DNA from: Leifsonia sp. Root1293 | GTDB lineage: Bacteria > Actinomycetota > Actinomycetes > Actinomycetales > Microbacteriaceae | Length of the DNA: 64,000 nucleotides | Direction of reading: 5' to 3' | NCBI RefSeq assembly: GCF_001425325.1 | Contig: NZ_LMEH01000002.1 | Span: 277,109-341,108 of the forward strand | Shown: piece after piece, positions 1 through 8,601 of the stretch | How positions within the stretch are numbered: position 1 is the stretch's first letter | Layout of the letters: the number at the start of each line of letters is the position of its first letter | Translations under genes and position numbers: made by a program | The notes under the pieces: generated by a model | What the model was told of the DNA's origin: nothing | The model's input: only the letters and a program-made list of their open reading frames with translations | Database searches by the model: none

Positions 1-36
1 GCTCAGTCGCAGGACGAGCAGGGTCAGTTCACTCAC
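1..36 (-). CDS. fhaB: FhaB N-terminus (partial, runs off the window)
   Basis: Only the first 12 codons are present, starting with GTG at 36 and reading V-S-E-L-T-L-L-V-L-R-L-S. This matches the conserved N-terminus of actinobacterial FhaB, the small FHA-domain protein phosphorylated by PknA/PknB. The GTG overlaps the TGA of fhaA in a four-base GTGA junction, the usual translational coupling of the fhaA-fhaB-pstP-rodA-pbpA-pknA-pknB cluster, which should continue to the left. The identification rests on the short peptide plus gene order. Confidence 0.7.
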   Translation of the reverse strand, partial: MSELTLLVLRLS

Positions 37-776
37 GAGGCGGGCCCCCAGAACCCGCCCATGTCGTGGCGCTGCGTCGCATCGTCGATGGGCGCTGCGG
101 CATCGGATGACTGCGCCTGCGCCAGCACGCGGAAGATGATGCGGGTGCGGCCGATCGTGATGACGGAGTCCGGCTCGAGAACGGCCTGCTTGACGGGCTG
201 GCCGTTCAGCTGCGACCCGTTCGTCGACCCGAGGTCGCGCACCTGGGCGCGCTTGCCGTCCCACAGCACCTCGATGTGCTTGCGGCTGGTGCCGGTGTCG
301 TCGATGGTGATGTCGGCGTCGCTGCCGCGGCCGATGACCGTGCGCGCCTTGATGAGCGGATAGCGCTTGGTTCCGATGTCGAGCAGCGGAGTCCAGGCGA
401 TCTCGCCCTTTACGTTCGTGGAGTCGACGGCGACCATGCCCACGGTGAGAGCCGGGTCCTCGCGCAGGCGGATGGTGATGCCGCCGGCGAACTGGAAGCG
501 TTGGCTCGCCGCGTGCTTCTGCACGAGGTCGGTGAGTTCGTCGATGAGGGTGGGCCCCATCGCGGCCATGCGCTCGTAGTCGGCCGATCCCATCCGAACG
601 GTGAAGTTGTTCGGCACGAGAACGCGGTCGCGTGAGACGACTGCAGCCTTGGTGTCGAGCTCACGTCGTAGTGCTGACGTGATCTCGACCGGCTGCAGCC
701 CCGAGCGAAAGGTCTTCGCGAAAGCGCCGTTGACGGCGCGTTCGAGACCCTTCTCGAAGTTGTCCAGTATCCCCAC
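33..776 (-). CDS. fhaA: FhaA-like DUF3662/FHA-domain protein
   Basis: A 247-residue protein. The open frame extends upstream to 857, but the conserved family start (G-I-L-D-N-F-E-K-G-L-E-R) follows a GTG at 776, which I take as the start. Residues about 1-115 form the DUF3662 domain; residues about 140-220 form an FHA phosphothreonine-binding domain, with the G-R-G-S, S-R-K-H and G-S-T-N-G motifs visible. FhaA is a PknB-regulated scaffold that binds phosphorylated partners such as the MurJ-type flippase complex in mycobacteria, linking Ser/Thr kinase signalling to peptidoglycan synthesis. It is followed by fhaB with a GTGA overlap, so this is the start of the cell-envelope signalling operon. 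Confidence 0.9.
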   Translation of the reverse strand: MGILDNFEKGLERAVNGAFAKTFRSGLQPVEITSALRRELDTKAAVVSRDRVLVPNNFTVRMGSADYERMAAMGPTLIDELTDLVQKHAASQRFQFAGGITIRLREDPALTVGMVAVDSTNVKGEIAWTPLLDIGTKRYPLIKARTVIGRGSDADITIDDTGTSRKHIEVLWDGKRAQVRDLGSTNGSQLNGQPVKQAVLEPDSVITIGRTRIIFRVLAQAQSSDAAAPIDDATQRHDMGGFWGPAS

Positions 777-853
777 AGGTCTCCCGATCCGGTTCTCGCG
801 ACTCTTGAATGTTAGTCGGAGACTCTGGAAAGCACGTTCACTCGTGCCGCCAG

Positions 854-3364
854 TCAATCGATGGGGCCCAGCGCCTCACCCTCGTCGAAGTCGAGGGCGA
901 TGGCCGGGATGGACGCCGTGAGCAGGGAGCCGTCTGCACGGCGCTGGCCCCGCACGTCGTCCATCGTCGGGGTTCCCACGAGCCGTGCTCCCTGGTGCGA
1001 AAGCGGCACGGTGACTGGGTTCTGGGCGCTCACGAAGACCTTCTGGCCCCGCACGGTGAGCCTGAACGACTCGCCCTCCTCGATCGTGAACGTGATCGAT
1101 TCCCGCTCGAGATCGACACGGATGCGGTTGCCCCGCAGCGTGAGACGGAACTGCAGGGATTCCCAGTTCTCTGGCAGGCGCGGGTCGAAGGTGAAGTCGC
1201 CCCGGTGGTCGCGGAAGCCGCCGAATCCGAAGGTCAACGCGTTCCAGATGCCACCCGTCGACGCCACGTGGATGCCGTCTGCGGTGTTGGAATGCAGGTC
1301 GAGCAGGTCGACGAAGAGCGCCGAGTTGAAGTAGTCGGTCGCGAGCTTTCCGTACCCGACCTCGGCCGCGATGATCGACTGGACGACCGCCGAGAGGGTC
1401 GAGTCTCCCGTGGTCAGCGGGTCGTAGTACATGAAGTCGGCGCGCTTCTGCTCGAGCGTGAACTCGTTGCCCTGCAGCAGCAGGGCGAGCACCACGTCGG
1501 CCTGCTTCAGCACCTGGAACCTGTAGATCACGAGCGGGTGGTAGTGCAGCAGCAGTGGTCGGTGGCTGGGCGGCGTGAGGTCGAGGTCCCAGATCTCCTT
1601 CTGGAGGAAGGCCTCGTCCTGCGGGTGGATGCCGAGGTTCTCATCGAACGGGATGTGCATGCGCTGGGCAGCCCGAGCCCATTCCGCGGCCTCGCCGTCC
1701 TGCACATCGAGGCGCTTGACAACCTGGGCGTAGGCGGCCGGGTCCTCCCGCTCGAGCACGCGCAACGATGTCGCCGCCGCGTCGAGGTTCGCCCGCGCCA
1801 TGACGTTCGTGTACAGGTTGTCGTTCACGACGGTCGTGTACTCGTCGGGGCCGGTGACGCCGTGGATGTGGAAGACGTCGTCACCGTTGCCGCGCCAGAA
1901 CCCCAGGTCGGCCCACATGCGGGCAGTCTCGACGAGGATGTCGATGGCTCCCCGGTTGAGGAAATCCTGGTCGCCCGTGGCCGAGACGTACTGGCACAGC
2001 GCATGGGAGATGTCGGCGTCGATGTGGTACTGAGCCGTGCTGGCGGCGTAGTAGGCGCTGGATTCGAGGCCGTTGATGGTGCGCCAGGGGAACAGCGCCC
2101 CGCGCACGTTGAGCTCGAGGGCTCGCGCCCTGGCTGCATCCAGCATCCGTTGCCGGAATCGCAGCGCATTCCGTGCGACGACCGGGGAGGTGTAGGTGAG
2201 GGCGGGCAGCACGTAGATCTCGCTGTCCCAGAAGTAGTGGCCGCCGTAGCCGGTTCCGCTGACGCCCTTGGCCGCGACGCCGCCGCCATCGGTGCGTGCG
2301 CTGGCCTGGGCGAGCTGGAACAGGTTCCAGCGCACGGCCTGCTGAAGCTCGGGCTGGCCGCCGATGATGACGTCGGTGCGCTTCCAGTAGGCGTCGAGCC
2401 AGAGGCGCTGCTGGCGGAACAGCTCGGGGGCGCCGACCTCGAGAGCACTGTCGAGCGTGCGGTCGCAACGGTCGGCGAGCTCGCGCACGGGCACGGTGCT
2501 CGCCGTGTGGTAGCTGACGAGCTTGGTGAGGCGCACCCTGTGGCCCTGCTTGGCGTGCACCCTGTAGATGCGCTTGGCGAGGTCGTCCTCGAGGGTGGTG
2601 GTCGACGTGTACTCGTCGACTGTCGTGATCTGGTGATCGGCGGCCACCGAGATCGTCATGCCCGAGTTGGTGCAGCGGTAGGCGAGCAGCAGCCGCTCCT
2701 CGTGCTCGCGCTTGATGCGCGGCTGCAGCACCCTGTCGGTGAACAGGTCGGCCTTGCGGGGGTCGAAGCCCTCCGAGGCGCCGTGCACGTTCGACCTGTA
2801 CTCGTCGCGGCCGTCCTGGCGGTTCAGGATCTGGCTCGACAGGGTGATGGAGGCATCCGAGTCGAGCAGCGTGACCTCGTAGGTGACCACGGCGAGGTGT
2901 CGGTCCGTGAAGCTGACCATGCGGCGGGAGGTGATGAGCACGCGCTTGCCCGCGGGAGTGCGCCAGACCAGTTCGCGCTCGAGCACGCCGCTGGCGAAGT
3001 CGAGCCGGCGCTCGTAGGAGAGCACGTCGGCCTCGGTGAGCACGAGAGGCTCGTCGTCGACGTAGAGGCGGATGATCTTGGCATCCGGGGCGTTCACGAT
3101 GGTCTGGCCGACACGGGCGAAGCCGTAGGCCTCCTCGGCATGGCGGATGGGCCAGGTCTCGTGGAAGCCGTTCACGAAGGTGCCGTGCACGTGGCCGTCG
3201 CGGCCCTCTTCGACGTTGCCGCGCAGACCGAGGTAGCCGTTGCCCACGGTGAAGATGGTCTCGGTGCGCCCCATGTCGGCGGCATCGAAGGCCGTCTCGA
3301 CCAGCGCCCACTCGTCCAGCGGGTGCCGGATGCGGTCGATCGGGTCGGCGTCGAGGATCTTCAC
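854..3364 (-). CDS. GH65 family disaccharide phosphorylase (maltose/trehalose/kojibiose type)
   Basis: An 836-residue cytosolic enzyme. The GTG at 3364 overlaps the TGA of the upstream mutase gene (GTGA), and homologous sequence (K-I-L-D-A-D-P) begins there, so the longer open frame to 3574 is rejected. The N-terminal beta-sandwich carries G-N-G-Y-L-G-L-R-G, typical of GH65. The catalytic (alpha/alpha)6 barrel holds H-G-V-T-G-P-D-E-Y, whose Glu (about residue 508) is the general acid. Inverting GH65 phosphorylases split an alpha-linked disaccharide with phosphate to beta-glucose 1-phosphate. Coupling to a beta-phosphoglucomutase gene fits exactly. The substrate cannot be fixed by inspection; actinobacterial members of this gene pair may use trehalose, maltose or kojibiose. 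Confidence 0.9.
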   Translation of the reverse strand: MKILDADPIDRIRHPLDEWALVETAFDAADMGRTETIFTVGNGYLGLRGNVEEGRDGHVHGTFVNGFHETWPIRHAEEAYGFARVGQTIVNAPDAKIIRLYVDDEPLVLTEADVLSYERRLDFASGVLERELVWRTPAGKRVLITSRRMVSFTDRHLAVVTYEVTLLDSDASITLSSQILNRQDGRDEYRSNVHGASEGFDPRKADLFTDRVLQPRIKREHEERLLLAYRCTNSGMTISVAADHQITTVDEYTSTTTLEDDLAKRIYRVHAKQGHRVRLTKLVSYHTASTVPVRELADRCDRTLDSALEVGAPELFRQQRLWLDAYWKRTDVIIGGQPELQQAVRWNLFQLAQASARTDGGGVAAKGVSGTGYGGHYFWDSEIYVLPALTYTSPVVARNALRFRQRMLDAARARALELNVRGALFPWRTINGLESSAYYAASTAQYHIDADISHALCQYVSATGDQDFLNRGAIDILVETARMWADLGFWRGNGDDVFHIHGVTGPDEYTTVVNDNLYTNVMARANLDAAATSLRVLEREDPAAYAQVVKRLDVQDGEAAEWARAAQRMHIPFDENLGIHPQDEAFLQKEIWDLDLTPPSHRPLLLHYHPLVIYRFQVLKQADVVLALLLQGNEFTLEQKRADFMYYDPLTTGDSTLSAVVQSIIAAEVGYGKLATDYFNSALFVDLLDLHSNTADGIHVASTGGIWNALTFGFGGFRDHRGDFTFDPRLPENWESLQFRLTLRGNRIRVDLERESITFTIEEGESFRLTVRGQKVFVSAQNPVTVPLSHQGARLVGTPTMDDVRGQRRADGSLLTASIPAIALDFDEGEALGPID

Positions 3365-4176
3365 TTGCTCTCCTTGATGTTCACGGCATCCGTGATCTCG
3401 TCGTTTGGGCGGGCGACGGCGTCGATGAGCTCGTCGAGCTCCTCCACGACGACGTCGGCTCCGGCATCCTGCAGCACTGCGCGTCCGACGCCGCGATCGA
3501 CGCCGATGACCAGGCCGAAGGCGCCGCGGGCGCCGGACTGCACGCCCGAGACGGCGTCTTCTACGACGGCGCATTCGAGCACGGTCAGGCCGAGCGCTTT
3601 CGCTGCATGTATATAGGTATCAGGCGCGGGCTTGCCCGGCAGACCGAGTTCGGTCGCGACGTTGCCGTCGACGACGATCTCGAAGCGGTCGGCGATCCCG
3701 GCTGCGGCCAGGACGGCCGGGGCGTTCTTGGAACTGGAGACGACGGCGACCTCGTAGCCGTCAGCGATGACGGCCTCGAGGAACGCGAGCGAGGCGGGAT
3801 AGGCCGCGACGCCCTCCTCGGTGATGGTGTCGTTGAACACGGTGTTCTTGCGGTTGCCCAGACCCCAGACGGTGTCATCGGCCGGGTCGGCATCCGGAGT
3901 CCCGGGTTCGAGCTCGATGCCGCGCGACGCGAGAAGGTCGCGCACGCCGTCGAAGCGCGGCTTGCCGTCGATGTGGTCGAAGTAGTCCTGCTCGACGTAG
4001 GGGGCGACGCCGTGGCTCTCGAGGTACGGCGTGAACAGCCGCGCCCAGGCATGCATGTGCACCTCGGCGGTCGGCGTGAGCACGCCGTCGAGGTCGAACA
4101 GGAAGGCACGGATGTCGCGTCCGTGCAGCAGGTCTGGTGGAGTTTCTTCAGTGGTGTCCGTCACGCGGGCCCCCAT
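3361..4176 (-). CDS. pgmB: HAD-family beta-phosphoglucomutase
   Basis: A 271-residue HAD-superfamily protein. Motif I F-D-L-D-G-V-L-T gives nucleophile Asp28 and acid/base Asp30; V-S-S-S-K-N and V-V-E-D-A-V-S-G-V represent the later HAD motifs, and a helical cap lies between. Beta-PGM converts beta-glucose 1-phosphate to glucose 6-phosphate, the step after the GH65 phosphorylase, and the two reading frames overlap by four bases. The start could also be the in-frame GTG four codons on (V-T-D-T-T-E). The two genes form a compact phosphorolytic disaccharide unit that saves one ATP per disaccharide compared with hydrolysis. Confidence 0.88.
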   Translation of the reverse strand: MGARVTDTTEETPPDLLHGRDIRAFLFDLDGVLTPTAEVHMHAWARLFTPYLESHGVAPYVEQDYFDHIDGKPRFDGVRDLLASRGIELEPGTPDADPADDTVWGLGNRKNTVFNDTITEEGVAAYPASLAFLEAVIADGYEVAVVSSSKNAPAVLAAAGIADRFEIVVDGNVATELGLPGKPAPDTYIHAAKALGLTVLECAVVEDAVSGVQSGARGAFGLVIGVDRGVGRAVLQDAGADVVVEELDELIDAVARPNDEITDAVNIKESK

Positions 4177-4494
4177 CTCGGCTTCATGAAAAGTTGTGAG
4201 CGAGAAAGGGTCGCCTTCGACCCCTGCAGTACGGCAACGAGCCTATTGCGCATTGGGCAGGGGATGCGAGCGGGGGCGGCGTTTCCATTCGTGCGCATTC
4301 GTGCGGATGACCTGATCAGGGCGTGCGCCGCCGCTGCGCTCGCCGAGATGACCGAAACCGATGTTCACGGCGCATTCGAAGGTCGATCCGAGTCACCTCG
4401 ATGCCTCGCGGGGGCGGATGGGCGTCAAATGGCTTCTCGCGGGAGAAAATGATAATGTCACTGGGTTGGTTCGCCCTCGGGTGGAACCAAGCGT
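4177..4494. other. Gene-free stretch between pgmB and tRNA-Leu
   Basis: This 318-base stretch has no convincing gene on either strand; the short open frames are of the GC-bias type. It must hold the promoter of the leftward pgmB-GH65 pair and that of the rightward tRNA. The most AT-rich part (about 4443-4458) lies just before the tRNA. Confidence 0.5.
4451..4456 (+). promoter_or_regulatory. Possible -10 element of tRNA-Leu
   Basis: GATAAT stands 38 bases before the mature tRNA 5' end in an otherwise GC-rich sequence. The -35 region is poor (TCAAAT is the best match and spaced slightly wide), so this is only a candidate. Confidence 0.3.
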
Positions 4495-4578
4495 GCGCGA
4501 GTGGCGGAATTGGCAGACGCGCTGGCTTCAGGTGCCAGTACTCGCAAGGGTGTGGGGGTTCAAGTCCCCCCTCGCGCA
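4495..4578 (+). tRNA. tRNA-Leu (anticodon CAG)
   Basis: A cloverleaf can be folded by hand. The acceptor stem is GCGCGAG/CTCGCGC. The anticodon stem CTGGC/GCCAG encloses the loop TTCAGGT (anticodon CAG), followed by a long variable arm typical of class II tRNA. The T-arm is GGGGG-TTCAAGT-CCCCC. The discriminator base is A, and CCA is not encoded. It reads CUG, expected to be the dominant leucine codon in this high-GC genome. Confidence 0.95.
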
Positions 4579-4620
4579 CACGGACGGAACTGCGGATGCA
4601 GCCGTCGACCTGAACGAAAT

Positions 4621-4654
4621 CGATCGCCGGCAGCCATGAGGCTGCCGGCGATCG
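4621..4654 (+). terminator. Strong intrinsic terminator after tRNA-Leu
   Basis: A perfect 15-base-pair stem (4621-4635 with 4640-4654) encloses the tetraloop ATGA and is followed by TTTGGTTTCT. It lies 43 bases after the tRNA. On the other strand it is 48 bases past the stop of the GH3 gene and is followed there by ATTTCGTT, so it may stop both convergent transcripts. Confidence 0.85.
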
Positions 4655-4701
4655 TTTGGTTTCTCCTATCCGATGCAGCTGGCTGCACCGGTTCCCATGC
4701 G

Positions 4702-7461
4702 CTACTGCTGCACGACCCGGCCCACGCGCAGGTCGCCGGTGAGTCGGATGTCATCCGACGACGAGCCGACGAACAGCGGAACGGTGCCCGCCGGCGTGCG
4801 CCACCGGTCGCGATCCACGTCCCAGAACGACAGCGACTCGGCACTCAGCATGACGGTCACCTTCTTGCGCTCGCCTGGCTGCAGATCGACCTGCGCCCAG
4901 CCGGCGAGTGCCTTGGCCGCTGTCGGCACCTCGCGGGTGGGCAGCGGGCCGACGTAGACCTGCACGGTCTCGCGGCCGGCGACCGAACCGGTGTTGCGCA
5001 CGGTGACATCGACCTTCAGCTGCTTGCCGACACCGTTCTTGCCCTTGGCCGACGAGGTCTTGAGTTTGGAGTACTCGAAGCTCGTGTACGACAGGCCATG
5101 ACCGAAGGCGTACTGCGGGGTGATGCCGTACTCCTCGTAGCCGCGGTATCCGACGAAGATGCCCTCGGAGAACTGCTGGTCGAGCCCGACGCCGGGGAAC
5201 TGCTCCGGTGAACTCACCGGGGTGCTGGCCTCGTCAGTCGGCACCGTGATGGGCAGCTTTCCGGACGGGTTCACGTCACCGAACAGGATGTTGGCGATCG
5301 CGTTGCCCTGCTCCTGACCGCCGTACCAAGCCTGGAGGATGGCCGGAACTCCGGCCTCCCACGTGCTGGTCTCGACGCCGGCGCCCGAGGTGACCACCAC
5401 GGTGGTGTTCGGGTTCGCGGCGGCGACCTGACGGATGACCTCCTCCTGACCGTTGGGCAGGTTGAGGCTCGGACGGTCACCGCCCTCGGAGGAGTAGTCG
5501 CGCACGACGACGACTGCGGCCTGCGCGTTCCGGGCCAGATCGGCGGCGGCGAGGGCCTGCGGTGCGACGACACCCTCCGGAGGCACCCAGCCGAGCTTGA
5601 ACACCGGTCCGTTGTCCGTCGCGCTGGGGGCGTCGTTCACGTTCTCCGCCCGCAGTTCGTACACGGTTCCCGCCGTCAGGTCGACCTCGACCGACGACTC
5701 CTGAGGCGTCGTCGACGGTGCCGTCTGGATGATCGGCTCTCCATCGAGGTAGAGGGTGGACGAGCCCGTCGCGACGACGGACAGCTGATAGCTGCCGTCC
5801 ACGGGGGCGGTGAGCGATCCGGTCCAGCGGATGGAGGATTCGCCGTTCACGGACTGGGGCTGCGCCGGGAAGTGCGGCGAGGCGGCGTTGAATCCACTGA
5901 ACAGGAAGAAGCCACCGTAGATGCCGGCGTAAGGATCCGTGCGGTCGAGCTCGGGGGTGCCCGAGAACTCCCGATTCAGGAAGTACTCGGCGCGCAGACC
6001 GTTTCCGGTGCCCGTCGCGGGCGTGAGGAAGTCCGACGGAATCGGATCCGGACCCGGAATCAGGGCCGCTGATGTCACCGGATCCGATCCGGCGACATGG
6101 CTCACACTCACGCCGCTGCCGGCTCGGGCCTGGATGCCCTCGAGCGGGCTGACGGTGTACGTCGGCTTCACCTGGGAGCTGCCGCCACCCTGTACGACGG
6201 TGTCGGCATCCGTTCCGATGACAGCGATCGATCCGACCCGGCTCGTGAGAGGCAGCGCTCCGTCGTCGTTCTTCAGCAGCACCATGGCCTGCTCGGCGAT
6301 GGAGAGTGCCTCTGCGCCGTGCTCTGCCTCAGGAAGCGGCTGGATCACCGGCGGGTTGTCGAACAATCCGAGGGCGAACATGGGGCGCAGGATGCGGGTG
6401 ACGGCGTCGTCGATGCGTGACATCGGCACCTGCCCGGCGTTCACGGCGTCGATGAGCGGGCCGCAGAAGAAGCAGCTTCCCGGCTGCTGGGCGGGGTTGA
6501 AGTTGCCCGGCATCTCCTGATCGAGACCATTGAGGATCGCGGGCACCGTGCTGTGCGTCGCACCGTAGTCGCTCATCACCCAGCCCTGGAACTTCAGCTG
6601 CTCCTTGAGGATCTGGTTCAGGAGTTCCCCGTTCTCGCACGCCTGCACGCCGTTGACGGCGTTGAAGGCGCACATCGCCGATCCGGGGTGGCCGTCCCGG
6701 ATGCCGATCGCGTACGGGCGGGTGTAGATCTCCTGCAGTGCCCGCTCATCGATCACGGCATTGCCGCCGGCCAGCCGGTTGGTCTCCTGGGTGTACACGT
6801 TGTAGTGCTTGATGTCTCCGACGACGGGGTTGGACTGGATTCCGCGGAGGTTCGCAGCCCCCATGGTCCCGCTGAGCAGCGGATCCTCGCCGTAGGCCTC
6901 GAAGGCGCGCCCGGCCTGGGAGACCCTGGCGATGTCCACGGCGGGGGAGAGCAGCACGTTGTGCCCGGTGTCGAAGGCCTCGGATCCGGCGAGATCGCCG
7001 TACTGCTCGCCCAACTGGGCGTTCCAGGTCGCGGCCAGCGCCAGGGGCGATGGCAGTTGGGTCGAGCGCTGACCGTTCACGTCCGGGTTCGCGATGCGCG
7101 TGCCGGCCGGACCGTCGGCCATCGTCAACGCCGGGATTCCGAGGCGTTCGATCGGGGCGTTGTAGAAGCCGTAGAAGTTGTTGATCTCCCCGTGCAGCAT
7201 GTCGACCTTCTCCTCGAGGGTCATCTGCCGCAGCAGCGCAGCAGCGCGGCGGGTGTCGGATCTCGAGCTGTCCCACCAATTGCCCGGTGGGAAGGCGTAC
7301 GCCTCGGCCGCGCGGAGTTGGTCTGCCGTGGCCGCCTCGCCGTTCGGATCGTCGTTCGCCGCTTGGGCGACGGCAGGAGACGCGAGCAGCAGTGCTGCCG
7401 ACGCGGCCGCGATGAGCATCAGCCGCCGGCGTCCCTGCCGACGGTGCGTGAAGGAATACAT
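4702..7461 (-). CDS. Secreted GH3 beta-glucosidase with PA14 domain
   Basis: A 919-residue exported glycosidase. The N-terminus is basic (R-R-Q-G-R-R-R), then hydrophobic, ending at A-Q-A-A, a Sec signal peptide. The (beta/alpha)8 domain contains M-A-D-G-P-A-G-T-R and G-W-V-M-S-D-Y-G-A; Asp298 of S-D-Y is the expected nucleophile. K-H-Y-N-V-Y-T replaces the more usual K-H-F region. A PA14 insert (about 480-630, with A-E-Y-F and Y-L-D-G-E-P) sits within the second domain, as in K. marxianus-type beta-glucosidases, where it shapes the substrate pocket. The C-terminus is fibronectin-III-like. It probably releases glucose or another monosaccharide from plant oligosaccharides or glycosides outside the cell. 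It is monocistronic, with a long palindrome over its ribosome-binding site. Confidence 0.92.
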   Translation of the reverse strand: MYSFTHRRQGRRRLMLIAAASAALLLASPAVAQAANDDPNGEAATADQLRAAEAYAFPPGNWWDSSRSDTRRAAALLRQMTLEEKVDMLHGEINNFYGFYNAPIERLGIPALTMADGPAGTRIANPDVNGQRSTQLPSPLALAATWNAQLGEQYGDLAGSEAFDTGHNVLLSPAVDIARVSQAGRAFEAYGEDPLLSGTMGAANLRGIQSNPVVGDIKHYNVYTQETNRLAGGNAVIDERALQEIYTRPYAIGIRDGHPGSAMCAFNAVNGVQACENGELLNQILKEQLKFQGWVMSDYGATHSTVPAILNGLDQEMPGNFNPAQQPGSCFFCGPLIDAVNAGQVPMSRIDDAVTRILRPMFALGLFDNPPVIQPLPEAEHGAEALSIAEQAMVLLKNDDGALPLTSRVGSIAVIGTDADTVVQGGGSSQVKPTYTVSPLEGIQARAGSGVSVSHVAGSDPVTSAALIPGPDPIPSDFLTPATGTGNGLRAEYFLNREFSGTPELDRTDPYAGIYGGFFLFSGFNAASPHFPAQPQSVNGESSIRWTGSLTAPVDGSYQLSVVATGSSTLYLDGEPIIQTAPSTTPQESSVEVDLTAGTVYELRAENVNDAPSATDNGPVFKLGWVPPEGVVAPQALAAADLARNAQAAVVVVRDYSSEGGDRPSLNLPNGQEEVIRQVAAANPNTTVVVTSGAGVETSTWEAGVPAILQAWYGGQEQGNAIANILFGDVNPSGKLPITVPTDEASTPVSSPEQFPGVGLDQQFSEGIFVGYRGYEEYGITPQYAFGHGLSYTSFEYSKLKTSSAKGKNGVGKQLKVDVTVRNTGSVAGRETVQVYVGPLPTREVPTAAKALAGWAQVDLQPGERKKVTVMLSAESLSFWDVDRDRWRTPAGTVPLFVGSSSDDIRLTGDLRVGRVVQQ

Positions 7462-7467
7462 GTCAGA

Positions 7468-7510
7468 CTCCCGACTTGTTGCGTTGTCGTCCGCAATGCA
7501 ATGTCGGGAG
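7468..7510 (-). promoter_or_regulatory. Palindrome covering the GH3 ribosome-binding site
   Basis: CTCCCGAC (7468-7475) and GTCGGGAG (7503-7510) are perfect inverted repeats, with a second pair TTGCG/CGCAA (7479-7483, 7492-7496) nested inside. In the minus-strand transcript the GGGAG that would serve as Shine-Dalgarno lies in the outer stem, a few bases before the ATG at 7461. It could be an operator for the neighbouring regulator, or an RNA hairpin that hides the ribosome-binding site. Confidence 0.5.
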
Positions 7511-7591
7511 CGCCTCGCGTCGTGGGGGTCTGGAAGGACGGCTACGTTGCGATGCCTTCACACACGGGCTCTTATGGGGATGGCCATTCCA

Positions 7592-7605
7592 CCCCCGTTC
7601 GGGGG
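7592..7605. terminator. Short GC hairpin between GntR gene and GH3 promoter (weak)
   Basis: CCCCC-GTTC-GGGGG forms a five-base-pair hairpin with a tetraloop, about 90 bases past the stop of the leftward regulator gene. There is no T-tract, so its role as a terminator is doubtful. Confidence 0.3.
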
Positions 7606-7693
7606 ATGCCGTCAAGGGGCTGGCGGATGTTTCCCCGGGTTTCTCATCGCGGCCTCACGAAGCGCGGGCCGGAGCGCGGTTCGACGTGGAGTC

Positions 7694-8461
7694 TCAGCTC
7701 GGGCGGTGCCGAGGACTCGGCGGGCGGCGGCGCTCCCACGCGTCGGTGATGTGAGTGCGCATGGCGTTCTCGGCTGCAGTCGGATCGCCGGCCTCGATCG
7801 CGGCGAAGACGTTCTCGTGCTCATCGAGAGTGAGCTCGAGCTCGCTGTGCATGCTGAAGCGCGCGCTCGACCTCGCCTGATGGAAGAGCGTCTTGACGAT
7901 GTTGTCTGCGAGGCGGTTGTCCGTCATCTCGCCGACCACGGCGTGGAAGACGACGTCGGCCTGGTTGAACGCCGGCTCGTCCCCGATGGTGTCGCGCATC
8001 AGCTGGAGGGCATTGCGCAGCGCGGCGAGCTGCTCCTCGGTGCGCACCTGGGCGGCATCGCGGGCGATGAGGGCCTCGAGGGTGGCGCGCACCATGCTGA
8101 GGTCGTCGAGCACGCCGAGCGTCTCGTCGTTGGCGACGAGGGCGGAGAGCACCGTGGCATCGATCATGTTCCACGAGTCGATGGGAAGCACACGCGTGCC
8201 GCGACCCTGAGCGACGGCGACGAGCCCCTTCTCCTCGAGGCGCTTCACCGACTCGCGGATGACGGTACGGCTGACGCCGAACTGCTCGCAGAGCACGGCC
8301 TCAGGAGGCAGTGACGAGCCGGGCTCGATGTCGCCGCGCACGATGGCATCGACGAGGTCCGAGACCACGGTGACACCAAGGCGGGGACTGCGCGCTCGCG
8401 CCGCGATGGTGGGCACGAATGCGGATCCGCGACCATCGGGCATTGTCGACTCAGCGGGCAT
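7694..8461 (-). CDS. FadR/GntR-family (FCD) transcriptional regulator
   Basis: A 255-residue regulator. An N-terminal winged helix (about 25-95) has the GntR signature L-P-P-E-A-V-L-C-E-Q-F-G-V-S-R-T-V-I-R-E, and a C-terminal all-helical FCD effector domain follows. FCD domains usually bind a carboxylate via a metal, here plausibly a sugar acid. It is divergent from the eleven-gene sugar-acid operon that starts at 8602, and an ACAT-N5-ATGT palindrome lies between, so it is the likely repressor of that operon and perhaps of the GH3 gene. The ATG at 8461 is preferred over a GTG two codons upstream. Confidence 0.9.
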   Translation of the reverse strand: MPAESTMPDGRGSAFVPTIAARARSPRLGVTVVSDLVDAIVRGDIEPGSSLPPEAVLCEQFGVSRTVIRESVKRLEEKGLVAVAQGRGTRVLPIDSWNMIDATVLSALVANDETLGVLDDLSMVRATLEALIARDAAQVRTEEQLAALRNALQLMRDTIGDEPAFNQADVVFHAVVGEMTDNRLADNIVKTLFHQARSSARFSMHSELELTLDEHENVFAAIEAGDPTAAENAMRTHITDAWERRRPPSPRHRPS

Positions 8462-8531
8462 GGGCACAGCCTACCCACCACGACGTCACACCTATGATGA
8501 CCATTTCTCGAGCCTACTTGATGCTTTGGTA

Positions 8532-8544
8532 ACATGTATGATGT
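8532..8544. promoter_or_regulatory. Candidate GntR operator before the sugar-acid operon
   Basis: ACAT-GTATG-ATGT is an inverted repeat with a five-base centre; one more base on each side nearly extends it (TAACAT/ATGTAA). It is in the AT-rich middle of the divergent region and about 60 bases before the lipoprotein start. FadR-subfamily operators are short palindromes of this size. Confidence 0.5.
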
Positions 8545-8601
8545 AATCACTCTTGGCCCTGCCAGGGTGCTTTAGTCGTCAGAGAAGCCGACCAGAACAG
8601 G

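Noticed and set aside
809-3616. A 935-codon plus-strand open frame opposite the GH65 gene
   Set aside because: It is a high-GC shadow: the opposite strand carries the GH65 motifs, and this translation is low-complexity and rich in Val, Glu, His and Arg with no domain.
4177-4494. A small gene or riboswitch between pgmB and tRNA-Leu
   Set aside because: No frame shows a good start with ribosome-binding site, and I found no extended conserved RNA structure by eye.
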